Assembly: GCA_026392045.1 (NCBI GenBank)
Contig: JAPLCU010000011.1
Span: 1-43,947, forward strand
Reading direction: 5' to 3'
DNA from: Armatimonadota bacterium
Lineage (GTDB): Bacteria > Armatimonadota > UBA5829
DNA: 43,947 nt
Below the pieces are notes generated by a model. That model saw nothing but the letters and a program-made list of their open reading frames with translations, was not told where the DNA came from and searched no databases. The position numbers were made by a program, and so were the translations under genes. Every line of letters begins with the position of its first letter. Position 1 is the stretch's first letter. This document shows, in pieces, positions 7,099 to 14,816 of the stretch.

Positions 7099-8610
7099 AT
7101 GAGATATTCGATATTCTTCGCTATAGTTCTAGTATTAGTGTCGGGCTTCATTGCTTACTTCGGTGATTTATTGGGCCGCAAGATGGGCAAGAAACGTCTG
7201 ATGCTGTTTGGCATGCGCCCGCGCTATACGGCTATTATGATGACAACCATCACCGGTATGGTCATCGCTGGTCTCACCCTTGTTACCTTGATTTCGATCA
7301 ACCCCGAATTTAAGCGCATCTTCAATGAAGGCGCTGAGATTCTTAGCCGCAACAAGATTCTATCCGCTCAAAACGCCCACCTTGAAAAGAGAAATGTGGA
7401 TTTGGTCAGCCGCAGCCAGGAGCTTGAGAATGAAGTCGCCAAGCAGCAGTTGGAGATGAATAAGGCGAAGCAGGCAATGGATTTGGCCGTTAAGGCCAGG
7501 GATGCGGCGCAAAAGAATATCTTGCAGTTGAAGCTGGATATAGCCCAGCGTCTGAATGAACTGGCCAAGCTTAAACTAAAAAACGACGCAGCAGGTAAAG
7601 AAATTAAGCTTGCGACAGGACAGTTGAAGGAAGTTCGAAGAAAACTTGTGGAGGAACAGTCCAAGCTCAGAATTGCTCAGCTTTCGCTGGATACAGCGAG
7701 GGGCAAGTTGGCGGTGGCGTCTGCCAATTTGAATATCACTGAAGACAAGCTTGCTGAGGCTGAGAAGACACTCAAGGAACAGGAAGTTGCGTTAAAGCGT
7801 AAGGACCAGGATATAAAAGATCAGACCGCGTATCTCAATGAAATTATCAAGAAGGCTGATGAGGCACAAAAGCAGTATGATGAGGCCAGGCAGCTGTTTA
7901 TCAAACATACTTATGAGCTGCGTTCCAGTGAGCTGATTCTGCGGCAGGGCGAGGAGTTGGTCCGAGGGACTATATCGGCATCCAGTTCCGCATTTGGCGT
8001 GAAGGCTGACCTTAAGGCGCTGCTCGATGCAGCAAGCGAAAAGGCGGAGTTGCTCGGGGCTAAAAAAGGCAGCAATAAGCGGGCTGTTGCGCTTATCTAT
8101 AAGCAGTTGATCGACAATGACAGGATGATTACCTCTGAAGATGAGTCTAATTGCATAGAAATGGCCACCGAAACTATCTTGGGCAGTTTTTCGGAAGCGA
8201 TGGTGCAGGTGGTTTGCGCCGGCAACACGATCGCCGGTGAGCAGGCGCCGGTCGAGTTTCGGCTTTATCGTAATAGCCAGGTGTTTCGCAGCGGCAGGCT
8301 GATCGCCAGCGCCAGATTGGATGGAGAAATGTCTGAAGGCAGAATTCTCCTGGCTGTGATAGATTTCTTGCGCAAAGATGTTAGCGAAGCTGCTTTGCGG
8401 GCGGGGATTATCCCTGTTGCGAACCCTGACCCACGCGCCAGCATGGGTAAAGACCCTGCCACTCAGGTTGATAGTTTGATGGCCGTAGTGGTGCAGATAA
8501 AGAACGAAAATGCCCGCGTTAAGCTTGAAGCTTATGCCAGCGAGGAAGTATTTGCTGCTGGCCCGCTCAATATGGACAATATGCGCTTTAAGGTAACGAA
8601 GCTGGAGTAA
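7099..8610 (+). CDS. DUF3084 membrane-anchored coiled-coil protein
   Basis: A 503-residue protein with two N-terminal membrane segments (SIFFAIVLVLVSGFIAYFGD and MTTITGMVIAGLTLVTLISI) around a GRKMGKKRLMLFGMRPRYTA loop. This arrangement is typical of DUF3084, known mainly from cyanobacteria and relatives. A long coiled coil follows (~90-290, rich in KLK, LAEAEKTLKEQE, AKQQLEMNKAKQAM), then a globular C-terminal domain. Function is unknown. The start is set at 7099, because AAGGA lies seven bases upstream and the frame's earlier codons (from 7054) are not family-like. It is a single gene between repeat-filled gaps. Confidence 0.8.
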   Translation: MRYSIFFAIVLVLVSGFIAYFGDLLGRKMGKKRLMLFGMRPRYTAIMMTTITGMVIAGLTLVTLISINPEFKRIFNEGAEILSRNKILSAQNAHLEKRNVDLVSRSQELENEVAKQQLEMNKAKQAMDLAVKARDAAQKNILQLKLDIAQRLNELAKLKLKNDAAGKEIKLATGQLKEVRRKLVEEQSKLRIAQLSLDTARGKLAVASANLNITEDKLAEAEKTLKEQEVALKRKDQDIKDQTAYLNEIIKKADEAQKQYDEARQLFIKHTYELRSSELILRQGEELVRGTISASSSAFGVKADLKALLDAASEKAELLGAKKGSNKRAVALIYKQLIDNDRMITSEDESNCIEMATETILGSFSEAMVQVVCAGNTIAGEQAPVEFRLYRNSQVFRSGRLIASARLDGEMSEGRILLAVIDFLRKDVSEAALRAGIIPVANPDPRASMGKDPATQVDSLMAVVVQIKNENARVKLEAYASEEVFAAGPLNMDNMRFKVTKLE

Positions 8611-8684
8611 AGGGATTTGATCGCGAAAGCACAAAAAGTTTAGAAAATGCGAAATGGGGAGGGATTGGGTTTTGCAGGGGTAGC

Positions 8685-9170
8685 ATGCTGCTCATCCTTC
8701 GAGAGCCTCAGGATGGCGACCAAAAACTCAGGATGGCGACCAAAAACTCGTGTTCCTTCCCTTTGGTGAAAATATTGGTTGATGTGGTGTTGGCAATCGA
8801 TCCTGGGCGGATGAAATGCGGGGTGGCCGTTGTTAGGCAATCTCTTGATATCGTCTATCAAAATGTTGTTGATAGCGCAATTATCGGCCAGGTAATAAAT
8901 GAGCTTGCTGGTGTTCACAAACCCGGTGCGATTGTTATAGGGAACGGGACGGGGTCGGGCGCCGTTGTGAGCGTTGCGCGGGAGCTGGCGCTGGCGCCCG
9001 TTGAAGTGATTGACGAAAAGTTTACCACCCTGCTTGCCCGAAAGAGATTCTTCAAAGAAAACCCTCCTAAAGGACTTCGTCGGCTTATTCCAACATCCCT
9101 CCAAAACCCTCCCCGGGCGTTTGATGACTATGTCGCAGTGATTCTAGCGGAGAATTATCTGGCTGGATAG
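8685..9170 (+). CDS. RuvX/YqgF-like RNase H-fold protein
   Basis: The core starts VVLAIDPGRMKCGVAVV, the first acidic strand of the RuvX/YqgF Holliday-junction-resolvase-like fold. It continues with a strand ending IVIGNGTGSG, EVIDEKFTT (second acidic site) and PPRAFDDYVAVILAENYL (third acidic site). Family members act in 16S rRNA 3' maturation, or in RNase-H-like transactions that are not settled. The first ~27 residues (MLLILREPQDGDQ...) are encoded by a family E repeat and are not part of the domain. A GTG at 8766 just before the core is an alternative start but has no ribosome site, whereas the ATG at 8685 has AGGGG upstream. It could be a divergent RuvX paralogue rather than RuvX itself. 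Confidence 0.65.
   Translation: MLLILREPQDGDQKLRMATKNSCSFPLVKILVDVVLAIDPGRMKCGVAVVRQSLDIVYQNVVDSAIIGQVINELAGVHKPGAIVIGNGTGSGAVVSVARELALAPVEVIDEKFTTLLARKRFFKENPPKGLRRLIPTSLQNPPRAFDDYVAVILAENYLAG
8689..8745. repeat. Family E element at the 5' end of the RuvX-like gene
   Basis: The sequence CTGCTCATCCTTCGAGAGCC followed by TCAGGATGGCGACCAAAAA and a second partial CTCAGGATGGCGACC forms a small tandem. In the gene's frame it reads LLILREPQ, the same peptide that forms the aberrant tail of the phosphatase at 17010-19148. Confidence 0.75.
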
Positions 9171-9235
9171 GATTTCTTCTAAGCGACCACGGGAGGGCGA
9201 AGGTCCCCCTGAGCCATTTCCCTTCGCAGCTACAA

Positions 9236-9261
9236 GGCTCGGCGGGAGCCTCGCCCTCCCG
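9236..9261. repeat. Family D GC-rich element
   Basis: GGCTCGGCGGGAGCCTCGCC followed by CTCCCG. Copies lie at 16699, 27080 and, inverted, 38946. A weaker related stretch (GGAGGGCGAAGGTCCCCCTG) lies at 9192-9211. The 9171-9361 gap otherwise holds no gene. Confidence 0.8.
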
Positions 9262-9361
9262 TTATTCACCAAGAGTGAAATCTTGCCAAAAGTGCGGCGA
9301 GTTGGGTCAAAAAGCAGTCGGATGGGTAAAACTCCTCAAAGTCAGATTCGGCGGCACGGTA

Positions 9362-9467
9362 TGAAAGGAGGCGCGGCAACGGAAATCCGTGAGCGTCGCC
9401 GGAGATGGCGCGAAGACAGGTTGCGCTTGCGATGGAGATTATTGCTGTGCAGGTAACATGGATACTG
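9362..9467 (+). promoter_or_regulatory. Conserved 5' leader of SLH porin 1
   Basis: This leader shares three blocks, in the same order and similar spacing, with the leader of the second porin (11769-11882): GAAAGGAGG at 9362-9370, a GTGAGCG/GCC block in the middle, and the 19-base identity GCAGGTAACATGGATACTG ending at about 9467. The surrounding sequence differs. A hairpin (ACGGA/TCCGT) lies between the first two blocks. It resembles no riboswitch class I could name. No convincing promoter was found upstream. Confidence 0.5.
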
Positions 9468-9525
9468 CATATCTTTGGTTTCCGGAGCGAGTAAGTCTTC
9501 CTGTCTATCAATCAGGAGGAAAATC

Positions 9526-11514
9526 ATGAATAGAACAGTTTTTGTTCTGGCGGTCATTATACTTGTGGCTGCCGTGCCTGTGTTTTCGCAGGGACCGTTT
9601 AACGATGTGCCCACCGATCACTGGGCTTATGATGCTGTTAATCAGCTGCAGAAGGATGGCTATATCATCGGCTATCCTGACGGCACATTCAGCGGAAAGC
9701 GGGCGATCACCCGTTATGAGTTCGCTGTGGCTATCGCGAGAGTTATTACGCATCTGCCAGAGGTGCAGATGTCGGACCTGAGCGAGTATGTAAAAAGAGG
9801 CGAGATTGCCGATTTTGTGAAAAGAGGCGAACTTGCCGGCTATGTCAAGACTAGCGACCTTCCAGATATAAGCAAGCTGGCAACCAAAGCAGATGTGGAT
9901 GCAATCAAGAGGCTTACTGACGAGTTTCGCGATGAACTGGCCGCTCTTGGCACAGACATGGAGGCCATGAAGAAAGACATTGCTGCTTTGGATGCCCGCG
10001 TGTGCATGCTTGAGGCTGAGATGAAGCGGGTGAAGCTGGGTGGCGACGTTAACGTATTTGGTATTGCTACTAATTACCGCAGTGGCACCGTTCCTGCCTA
10101 CAACCGCGATGAGCGCCCGATTCCTTTCACATCCACGCTAGGGCGCAATATCAGCGTCCTTAAGGACTTTGACCTGACTGTCGTAGGCAGAGTCACTTCA
10201 ACTACGACTGCCAATGCAACTATCAACTATGGCAACTACCTGAATTTCCTGGCATTTGTTGATGACTATGCTGGCGGGCGTCTTGGACCTGTCGGTGGCA
10301 TAATGCCGACGCAGAGAGCCCCTATTGCTATCGCAGGCGGTACTGCCGTTAGAGGCGATAGCGTGAACACTCTGTCTGACGCGTTCTTCCCGTATTATCT
10401 CTACATAGATGCAGGGCTTGGCAAGGGAGAGATGAGCGTCGGTCGTTTCCCTCTGCAGTTCACCCCGTATACATTGAAGAAGATAGACGTGGACAGCTAT
10501 ACCAGTATCTTGAAGACCGACAGCGGCAACTATCCCGTTGATGGCGCTAAATTGGGCTATAACTGGGGCGGAGTGGATCTGACTTTGTTTGCAGTGAAGC
10601 ACGACACCAACGACTATCTGATCAACGGTCTCACGGGTCAGCCCGCGGGTGGAATCTATGACAAAACAACTGCCTTACCGGGCAGACCATTCAATGTAGT
10701 AAATGGCAATTCTGTGGGTGGAATCGATGGGCTGATCGCTCAGTCCGCCGGCGCTCGCGCGGTTATAGGTATTCCGTGGAATGGAAATCTTGGTCTGACG
10801 TATTACCAGTCCTGGTCTCAGGACGCATTCAACAATCCGTTGGTGGAATATGATCAGGCCAGAATATTTGGCGGTGATCTGAATATTCCTTTCGCCACCA
10901 ATTTCCTGTTCTCGGGTAGTTGGACGGAGAGCCAGACTCTGGCAAAGAGCGCTTCCAGCGTTCCCAATGTCACTGAAGATAATCAGGCGTGGGATGCAAA
11001 GCTCGGTTATGGCCTGGGCAAGCTGGGTATAGGAGCTGGTTACAAGCATATTGGACCCAACTTCGCTGCCGCCGGCGCATGGGATAAGATTGGTCGATGG
11101 ACAAACCCGACCAATGTTCAGGGCCCTTATGCTGCTTTTGTCTACCCGATCAGCGACAAGGTTAACTTGGTGCTCAATGGCGAGTGGCTCAGCATCATCA
11201 ACACGACAGCCAACACACATTTGGTTGCTGATGATAGTATTCTCCACGCTGAGGGAGGCATCAGATGGGGTATTTCCAGAACCAACTCTCTGGCAATGGG
11301 TTATGAGTGGAACCGGTTTAGCCCGGATATCGGTAATAGCGATGCCACTGAAACCTACCTGAACATTGGATGGGCGCATCAGATGGGTGGCGCAGGTCTG
11401 CAGATCGGCTACCAATTCGTTAACTACGAAGGAGGCACGACTCCGACGTTCGCATACGGGCCTGATCCTTATCACGTGGGACAGGGCGTTGTGCAGTTCG
11501 GTGTTTCGTTCTAA
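9526..11514 (+). CDS. SLH-domain outer-membrane porin 1
   Basis: A 662-residue protein: signal peptide (MNRTVFVLAVIILVAAVPVFS), one S-layer homology domain (~22-72, with FNDVPTDHWAYDAVNQL and GYPDGTFSGKRAITRYEFA), a stalk with repeated KRGE-type units and a coiled coil (~85-165), and a long β-barrel ending VVQFGVSF. The terminal Phe is typical of outer-membrane barrels. Such SLH porins tie the outer membrane to the peptidoglycan layer in LPS-bearing Terrabacteria. The ATG at 9526 is chosen because CAGGAGG precedes it; the frame is open to 9475. The next gene is a paralogue, and a strong terminator follows. Confidence 0.88.
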   Translation: MNRTVFVLAVIILVAAVPVFSQGPFNDVPTDHWAYDAVNQLQKDGYIIGYPDGTFSGKRAITRYEFAVAIARVITHLPEVQMSDLSEYVKRGEIADFVKRGELAGYVKTSDLPDISKLATKADVDAIKRLTDEFRDELAALGTDMEAMKKDIAALDARVCMLEAEMKRVKLGGDVNVFGIATNYRSGTVPAYNRDERPIPFTSTLGRNISVLKDFDLTVVGRVTSTTTANATINYGNYLNFLAFVDDYAGGRLGPVGGIMPTQRAPIAIAGGTAVRGDSVNTLSDAFFPYYLYIDAGLGKGEMSVGRFPLQFTPYTLKKIDVDSYTSILKTDSGNYPVDGAKLGYNWGGVDLTLFAVKHDTNDYLINGLTGQPAGGIYDKTTALPGRPFNVVNGNSVGGIDGLIAQSAGARAVIGIPWNGNLGLTYYQSWSQDAFNNPLVEYDQARIFGGDLNIPFATNFLFSGSWTESQTLAKSASSVPNVTEDNQAWDAKLGYGLGKLGIGAGYKHIGPNFAAAGAWDKIGRWTNPTNVQGPYAAFVYPISDKVNLVLNGEWLSIINTTANTHLVADDSILHAEGGIRWGISRTNSLAMGYEWNRFSPDIGNSDATETYLNIGWAHQMGGAGLQIGYQFVNYEGGTTPTFAYGPDPYHVGQGVVQFGVSF

Positions 11515-11529
11515 AATCAAACCAGGTGA

Positions 11530-11561
11530 AGCCCCCGGAGAAGATCCGGGGGCTTTTTTTT
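11530..11561 (+). terminator. Rho-independent terminator after porin 1
   Basis: Perfect 10-bp stem AGCCCCCGGA/TCCGGGGGCT with a five-base loop followed by eight T, 15 bases after the stop codon. The stem is identical to the terminator of porin 2. Confidence 0.95.
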
Positions 11562-11697
11562 GGATTAGGCCTATCCCGCTTCGGCAAAAACCCCTGAAAT
11601 TACCCTCCAAGAAGAAAAATAGCTGATTTTTTGCAAAAAAATATAACAATATCAAGCTCAGCTGGCAATAATATTTAGTAAAGGGCGTCTTACCCTA

Positions 11698-11727
11698 TTG
11701 ACATATATATTATTGTTGTGTTAGGAT
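11698..11727 (+). promoter_or_regulatory. Promoter of SLH porin 2
   Basis: Consensus -35 TTGACA (11698-11703), 18-base spacer, extended -10 TGTTAGGAT (11719-11727). Transcription would start near 11734 and give a leader of about 210 bases that contains the conserved block described for both porins. Confidence 0.7.
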
Positions 11728-11768
11728 TCGTAGCGAAGTAGGCTAACACACTAATGCAGCGCAGGCAA

Positions 11769-11882
11769 GAAAGGAGGTGTTTCCTTGAGAACGCCTGTGA
11801 GCGCTGCCAGTGATAGCATAAGGCAGAAAAGGATTGACTTGAGAGCGACTTAAAAAAGCGAGCAGGTAACATGGATACTGTG
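11769..11882 (+). promoter_or_regulatory. Conserved 5' leader of SLH porin 2
   Basis: This is the partner of the porin 1 leader: GAAAGGAGG at 11769-11777, GTGAGCGCTGCC in the middle, and the 19-base GCAGGTAACATGGATACTG ending at about 11882. AGGAGG is followed after seven bases by TTG and a short open frame ending TAA (about 22 codons), so an upstream ORF is possible. A 7-bp hairpin (AGGTGTT/AACGCCT) lies between the first two blocks. Confidence 0.5.
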
Positions 11883-11946
11883 CGTTTAATGATGAGCTTG
11901 ATATGAAGTCCTCTGCCCGAATGGAAACCATTCAAGGAGGAATACA

Positions 11947-13818
11947 ATGAAAACGATTCTATTAGTACTAGCAGTCCTCGTGTGCGCCACTACGGCGTTC
12001 GCTCAGGGACCTTTTAATGACGTGCCCACAGATCATTGGGCATATGATGCTGTTAATCAGCTTCAGAAAGATGGCATTGTGATCGGTTATCCGGACGGAA
12101 CATTCTCCGGTAAGAGAGCGATCACTCGTTATGAGTTCGCAACCGCTTTGGCCAGAGTTATTACTCTTATACCGGCAGTAGCGGCGGTTGACCTGTCTGG
12201 ATTGGCTAAGACGACCGACATCCCCAGTATTGCTGGGCTCGCTAATGCTAGCGACATCCCTGACATCTCTGGTCTCGCTTCAAAGGCAGACCTCGACCGC
12301 GTATCCAAGCTCGTTGACGAGTTCAAGGATGAATTAGCCGCTCTCGGCGTAGACGTTGATGCCCTAAAAAAGGACATCGCTGCTCTTGACGCTCGCGTCT
12401 GCATTCTTGAGGCGGAAATGGCTCGCGTTAAGATCACCGGCGTTGCGAACATCTTCGCTATGACTGAAGTTCACAGAAGCGGCAGAGTTGATGCTATCGA
12501 CTTGGACAACAGGCCGATCCCGGTTCTTGCTTCTCTTGCAGATAACATTTCCCTGGTTAGGGATATGGACCTGAACGTGGTAGGCCGCGTGAGCGACAAT
12601 ACCACAGCTATTGCAACAATTAACTACGGTTCTTACCTGAACTACCTTGGCAGCGTTGATGCTTATACCGGCGTTGCTCGCCCGACAACTAAGGGTGGTA
12701 ATTCGACCGTCAGGGACTCTCTTTCTGACAACTTCTTCCCCTATTATCTGTATATTGAAACAGCTATAAACAAAGGCGCTGTGACTGTTGGGCGTTTCCC
12801 GCTCCAGTTCACTCCTTATACCCTTAAGAAGATCGATGTTGACAGCTATACCAGCATTCTGAAGACTGACGACGGCAACTATCCTGTTGACGGTATCAAG
12901 ACTGTTTGCGGCGCATTCGGCGCAGACATCACTCTCTTCGCAGTGAAGAATGACCTCAACGATTATCTTGCGAATGGTCTCACCGGTCAGGCGATACCAT
13001 TCTTGCATCAACTTGCTACTGGTCCTGGCGTTGGTGGTTTGGCTCCTGTTACTCAGACTGCCGGCGCTCGCGCTACATTCGCAGTGCCTTACGGCGGCAA
13101 CATGGGTTTGACTTACTACCAGACTTACGCTCAGGGCGGAGTTGACTACGACCAGGCTCGCGTCTTTGGCGCTGACATCTCCATCCTTATAGGCAACAGA
13201 TTCAACTTCGTTGGTAACTGGACTCAGAGTGATACATTGGCTGCTGACAAGGCTCCGGCTGGAGTTGGCGACGTTGATTACCTGAACATTGCTTGGGACG
13301 GCAAGATCGTCACAGGCTTCGGCAAGGTTGGCTTAACTGCTGGTTACAAGAGCATTGGCCGCAACTTCGCAGCCGCTGGTTCTTGGGACAAGATTGGCCG
13401 TTTTACCAATCCGGTTAACGTAAAGGGTCCTTATGCTGATATCAGCTATCCGATCCTTAGCAACCTCAAGCTCAACCTCAACGGCGAATTCCTGACATGG
13501 AAAGATCCCGCTGTTATTGGCGGCTGGGGCGCCAAGAACGACAAAATCGTTCAGGGTGAGGCTGGTCTGAGCTGGGGATTCTCAGCAAAGAACGCTCTAT
13601 CTCTTGGCTACGAAATGGTAGAGTTCCAGCATGACATAGGTGGCGCCTCTGATGCAAAAGAGACCTATCTGACCCTTGGTCTTTCTCACTCTATGAGCCC
13701 GAACGCCGGAGTGAACATCGGCTATCAGCTTATCAACTATGATAACGCTGGCGCTGGTCCTTACGGCGATGACTACCGCGGTGGTCTGGGCGTCGTTCAG
13801 TTTGGTGTGAGCTTCTAA
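11947..13818 (+). CDS. SLH-domain outer-membrane porin 2
   Basis: A 623-residue paralogue of the preceding porin: signal peptide (MKTILLVLAVLVCATTAFA), one SLH domain almost identical to that of porin 1, a stalk (GLAKTTDIPSIAGLANASDI), a coiled coil, and a barrel ending VVQFGVSF. Shared barrel stretches such as VGRFPLQFTPYTLKKIDVDS show a recent common origin. Codon choice is noticeably more uniform (GCT, CTC, GAC, AAG, TTC) than in neighbouring genes, which suggests very high expression. CAAGGAGG precedes the ATG; it has its own promoter and terminator. Confidence 0.9.
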   Translation: MKTILLVLAVLVCATTAFAQGPFNDVPTDHWAYDAVNQLQKDGIVIGYPDGTFSGKRAITRYEFATALARVITLIPAVAAVDLSGLAKTTDIPSIAGLANASDIPDISGLASKADLDRVSKLVDEFKDELAALGVDVDALKKDIAALDARVCILEAEMARVKITGVANIFAMTEVHRSGRVDAIDLDNRPIPVLASLADNISLVRDMDLNVVGRVSDNTTAIATINYGSYLNYLGSVDAYTGVARPTTKGGNSTVRDSLSDNFFPYYLYIETAINKGAVTVGRFPLQFTPYTLKKIDVDSYTSILKTDDGNYPVDGIKTVCGAFGADITLFAVKNDLNDYLANGLTGQAIPFLHQLATGPGVGGLAPVTQTAGARATFAVPYGGNMGLTYYQTYAQGGVDYDQARVFGADISILIGNRFNFVGNWTQSDTLAADKAPAGVGDVDYLNIAWDGKIVTGFGKVGLTAGYKSIGRNFAAAGSWDKIGRFTNPVNVKGPYADISYPILSNLKLNLNGEFLTWKDPAVIGGWGAKNDKIVQGEAGLSWGFSAKNALSLGYEMVEFQHDIGGASDAKETYLTLGLSHSMSPNAGVNIGYQLINYDNAGAGPYGDDYRGGLGVVQFGVSF

Positions 13819-13840
13819 GCTCATCAAACCTGAAACAAAA

Positions 13841-13870
13841 AGCCCCCGGAGCAATCCGGGGGCTTTTTTT
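13841..13870 (+). terminator. Rho-independent terminator after porin 2
   Basis: Stem AGCCCCCGGA/TCCGGGGGCT with loop GCAA followed by seven T. It has the same stem as the porin 1 terminator. Confidence 0.95.
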
Positions 13871-13952
13871 GATTTGGTATGCTATAAGAAGGAACTTGGG
13901 TTTTCGTCTAGAATTAGAAAATAGAAGAAATAAGCAGATGGGGGACATAGTT

Positions 13953-14603
13953 ATGCGAAAAACGATATTGCTGTTATTGGTGATAATTGCGTTGGGAGCG
14001 TCTGGCGGGGTTTTTGCTGCGGCTGGCGAAAAGGGCATTGCTGCTCCGCCCGCCCTGCACATTCCTTATGGCGGGAAGGTGGTTACCGATGTCAATATTA
14101 GCGAAGGGGATGTGCTGGGAGTTATAAAACAGGTTCTACCGGCGATCGCCGATCAGGTTAAGGCTGCCTTATTGGAAACCGGCGGCAATGCAGCGTTAGA
14201 AAACGTGCCGGATCTGACGAAAATTGATCTGAAACCGCTTCTGGATTCAATATCCGGCGTGAAAAACGTGCGGTTGGTGGTTGTAAAATACGGTAAGAAT
14301 GCAACAGCGGCGCAGATTCTTAAGCAGGCGAATGCTGGGGTTGCCAAGATCGGCCGATTCAAAAGGGTTGTTATGCACTCAGAGGATGAGGCGGCTTCGA
14401 TGGCCTTATATTGCCAGGAGGATAACGGCGGATTTGTGGGATTTGCCTATAATTCACGCGAGCGGACGCTGATTGCGGCTCGAGTTGTGGGGCCGGTTGA
14501 TGTTGCTAAACTGATCGAATGGGCATCGAGTGTTGGAATTCAGATTCCTAGTGCGCCTGCTCCAAGCTCAGAACCTGGCCAGGTAGAGCCGCAAATCAGA
14601 TAG
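13953..14603 (+). CDS. Exported protein, DUF4252-like
   Basis: A 216-residue protein with a signal peptide (MRKTILLLLVIIALGASGG...FAAAG) and a soluble domain. The later part (NVRLVVVKYG, FKRVVMHSEDEAASMALYCQ, ARVVGPVDVAKLIEWA) resembles DUF4252, a small secreted family of unknown role; this is a weak, by-eye match. GGGGGA lies eight bases before the ATG at 13953, so the frame's earlier codons (from 13869, inside the preceding terminator zone) are rejected. It stands alone between the porin 2 terminator and glmS. Confidence 0.6.
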   Translation: MRKTILLLLVIIALGASGGVFAAAGEKGIAAPPALHIPYGGKVVTDVNISEGDVLGVIKQVLPAIADQVKAALLETGGNAALENVPDLTKIDLKPLLDSISGVKNVRLVVVKYGKNATAAQILKQANAGVAKIGRFKRVVMHSEDEAASMALYCQEDNGGFVGFAYNSRERTLIAARVVGPVDVAKLIEWASSVGIQIPSAPAPSSEPGQVEPQIR

Positions 14604-14625
14604 ACTATGCTTCGTGGGCTCGTTT

Positions 14626-14694
14626 GATGTTTCGGGATTTCGTGATGCATTATGCGCTCAGGCTTGATGAAACCAAAATCCCGAAACATCGGGA
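14626..14694. repeat. 15-bp inverted repeat plus family C palindrome
   Basis: GATGTTTCGGGATTT (14626-14640) and its exact complement AAATCCCGAAACATC (14676-14690) are separated by 35 bases. The right arm overlaps TCCCGAAACATCGGGA (14679-14694), a family C palindrome. It could act as a terminator for the upstream gene but lacks a T-run. Confidence 0.7.
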
Positions 14695-14709
14695 AAGTTA
14701 GTTTAGCTA

Positions 14710-14739
14710 GTGACTTTGGGAGCTTTACAGCGTTATAAT
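14710..14739 (+). promoter_or_regulatory. Promoter of glmS
   Basis: -10 TATAAT at 14734-14739 and -35 GTGACT at 14710-14715 with an 18-base spacer. The leader would be about 70 bases, too short for a glmS ribozyme. Confidence 0.6.
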
Positions 14740-14816
14740 TATGGGGAGCAAGATGGCGGGGCGCTGGGCCTCGATTCATAGTTGCTTGCTTTTCAGTAAC
14801 ATCGGAGGTAGAAATA

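Noticed and set aside
9362-9467. A known riboswitch in the porin leaders (c-di-GMP, cobalamin, c-di-AMP, Moco considered)
   Set aside because: None of the consensus cores I know fits; only the mutual similarity of the two leaders is reported.
14740-14816. glmS ribozyme
   Set aside because: The leader from the likely promoter is about 70 bases, too short for the ribozyme, and its conserved core is not visible.
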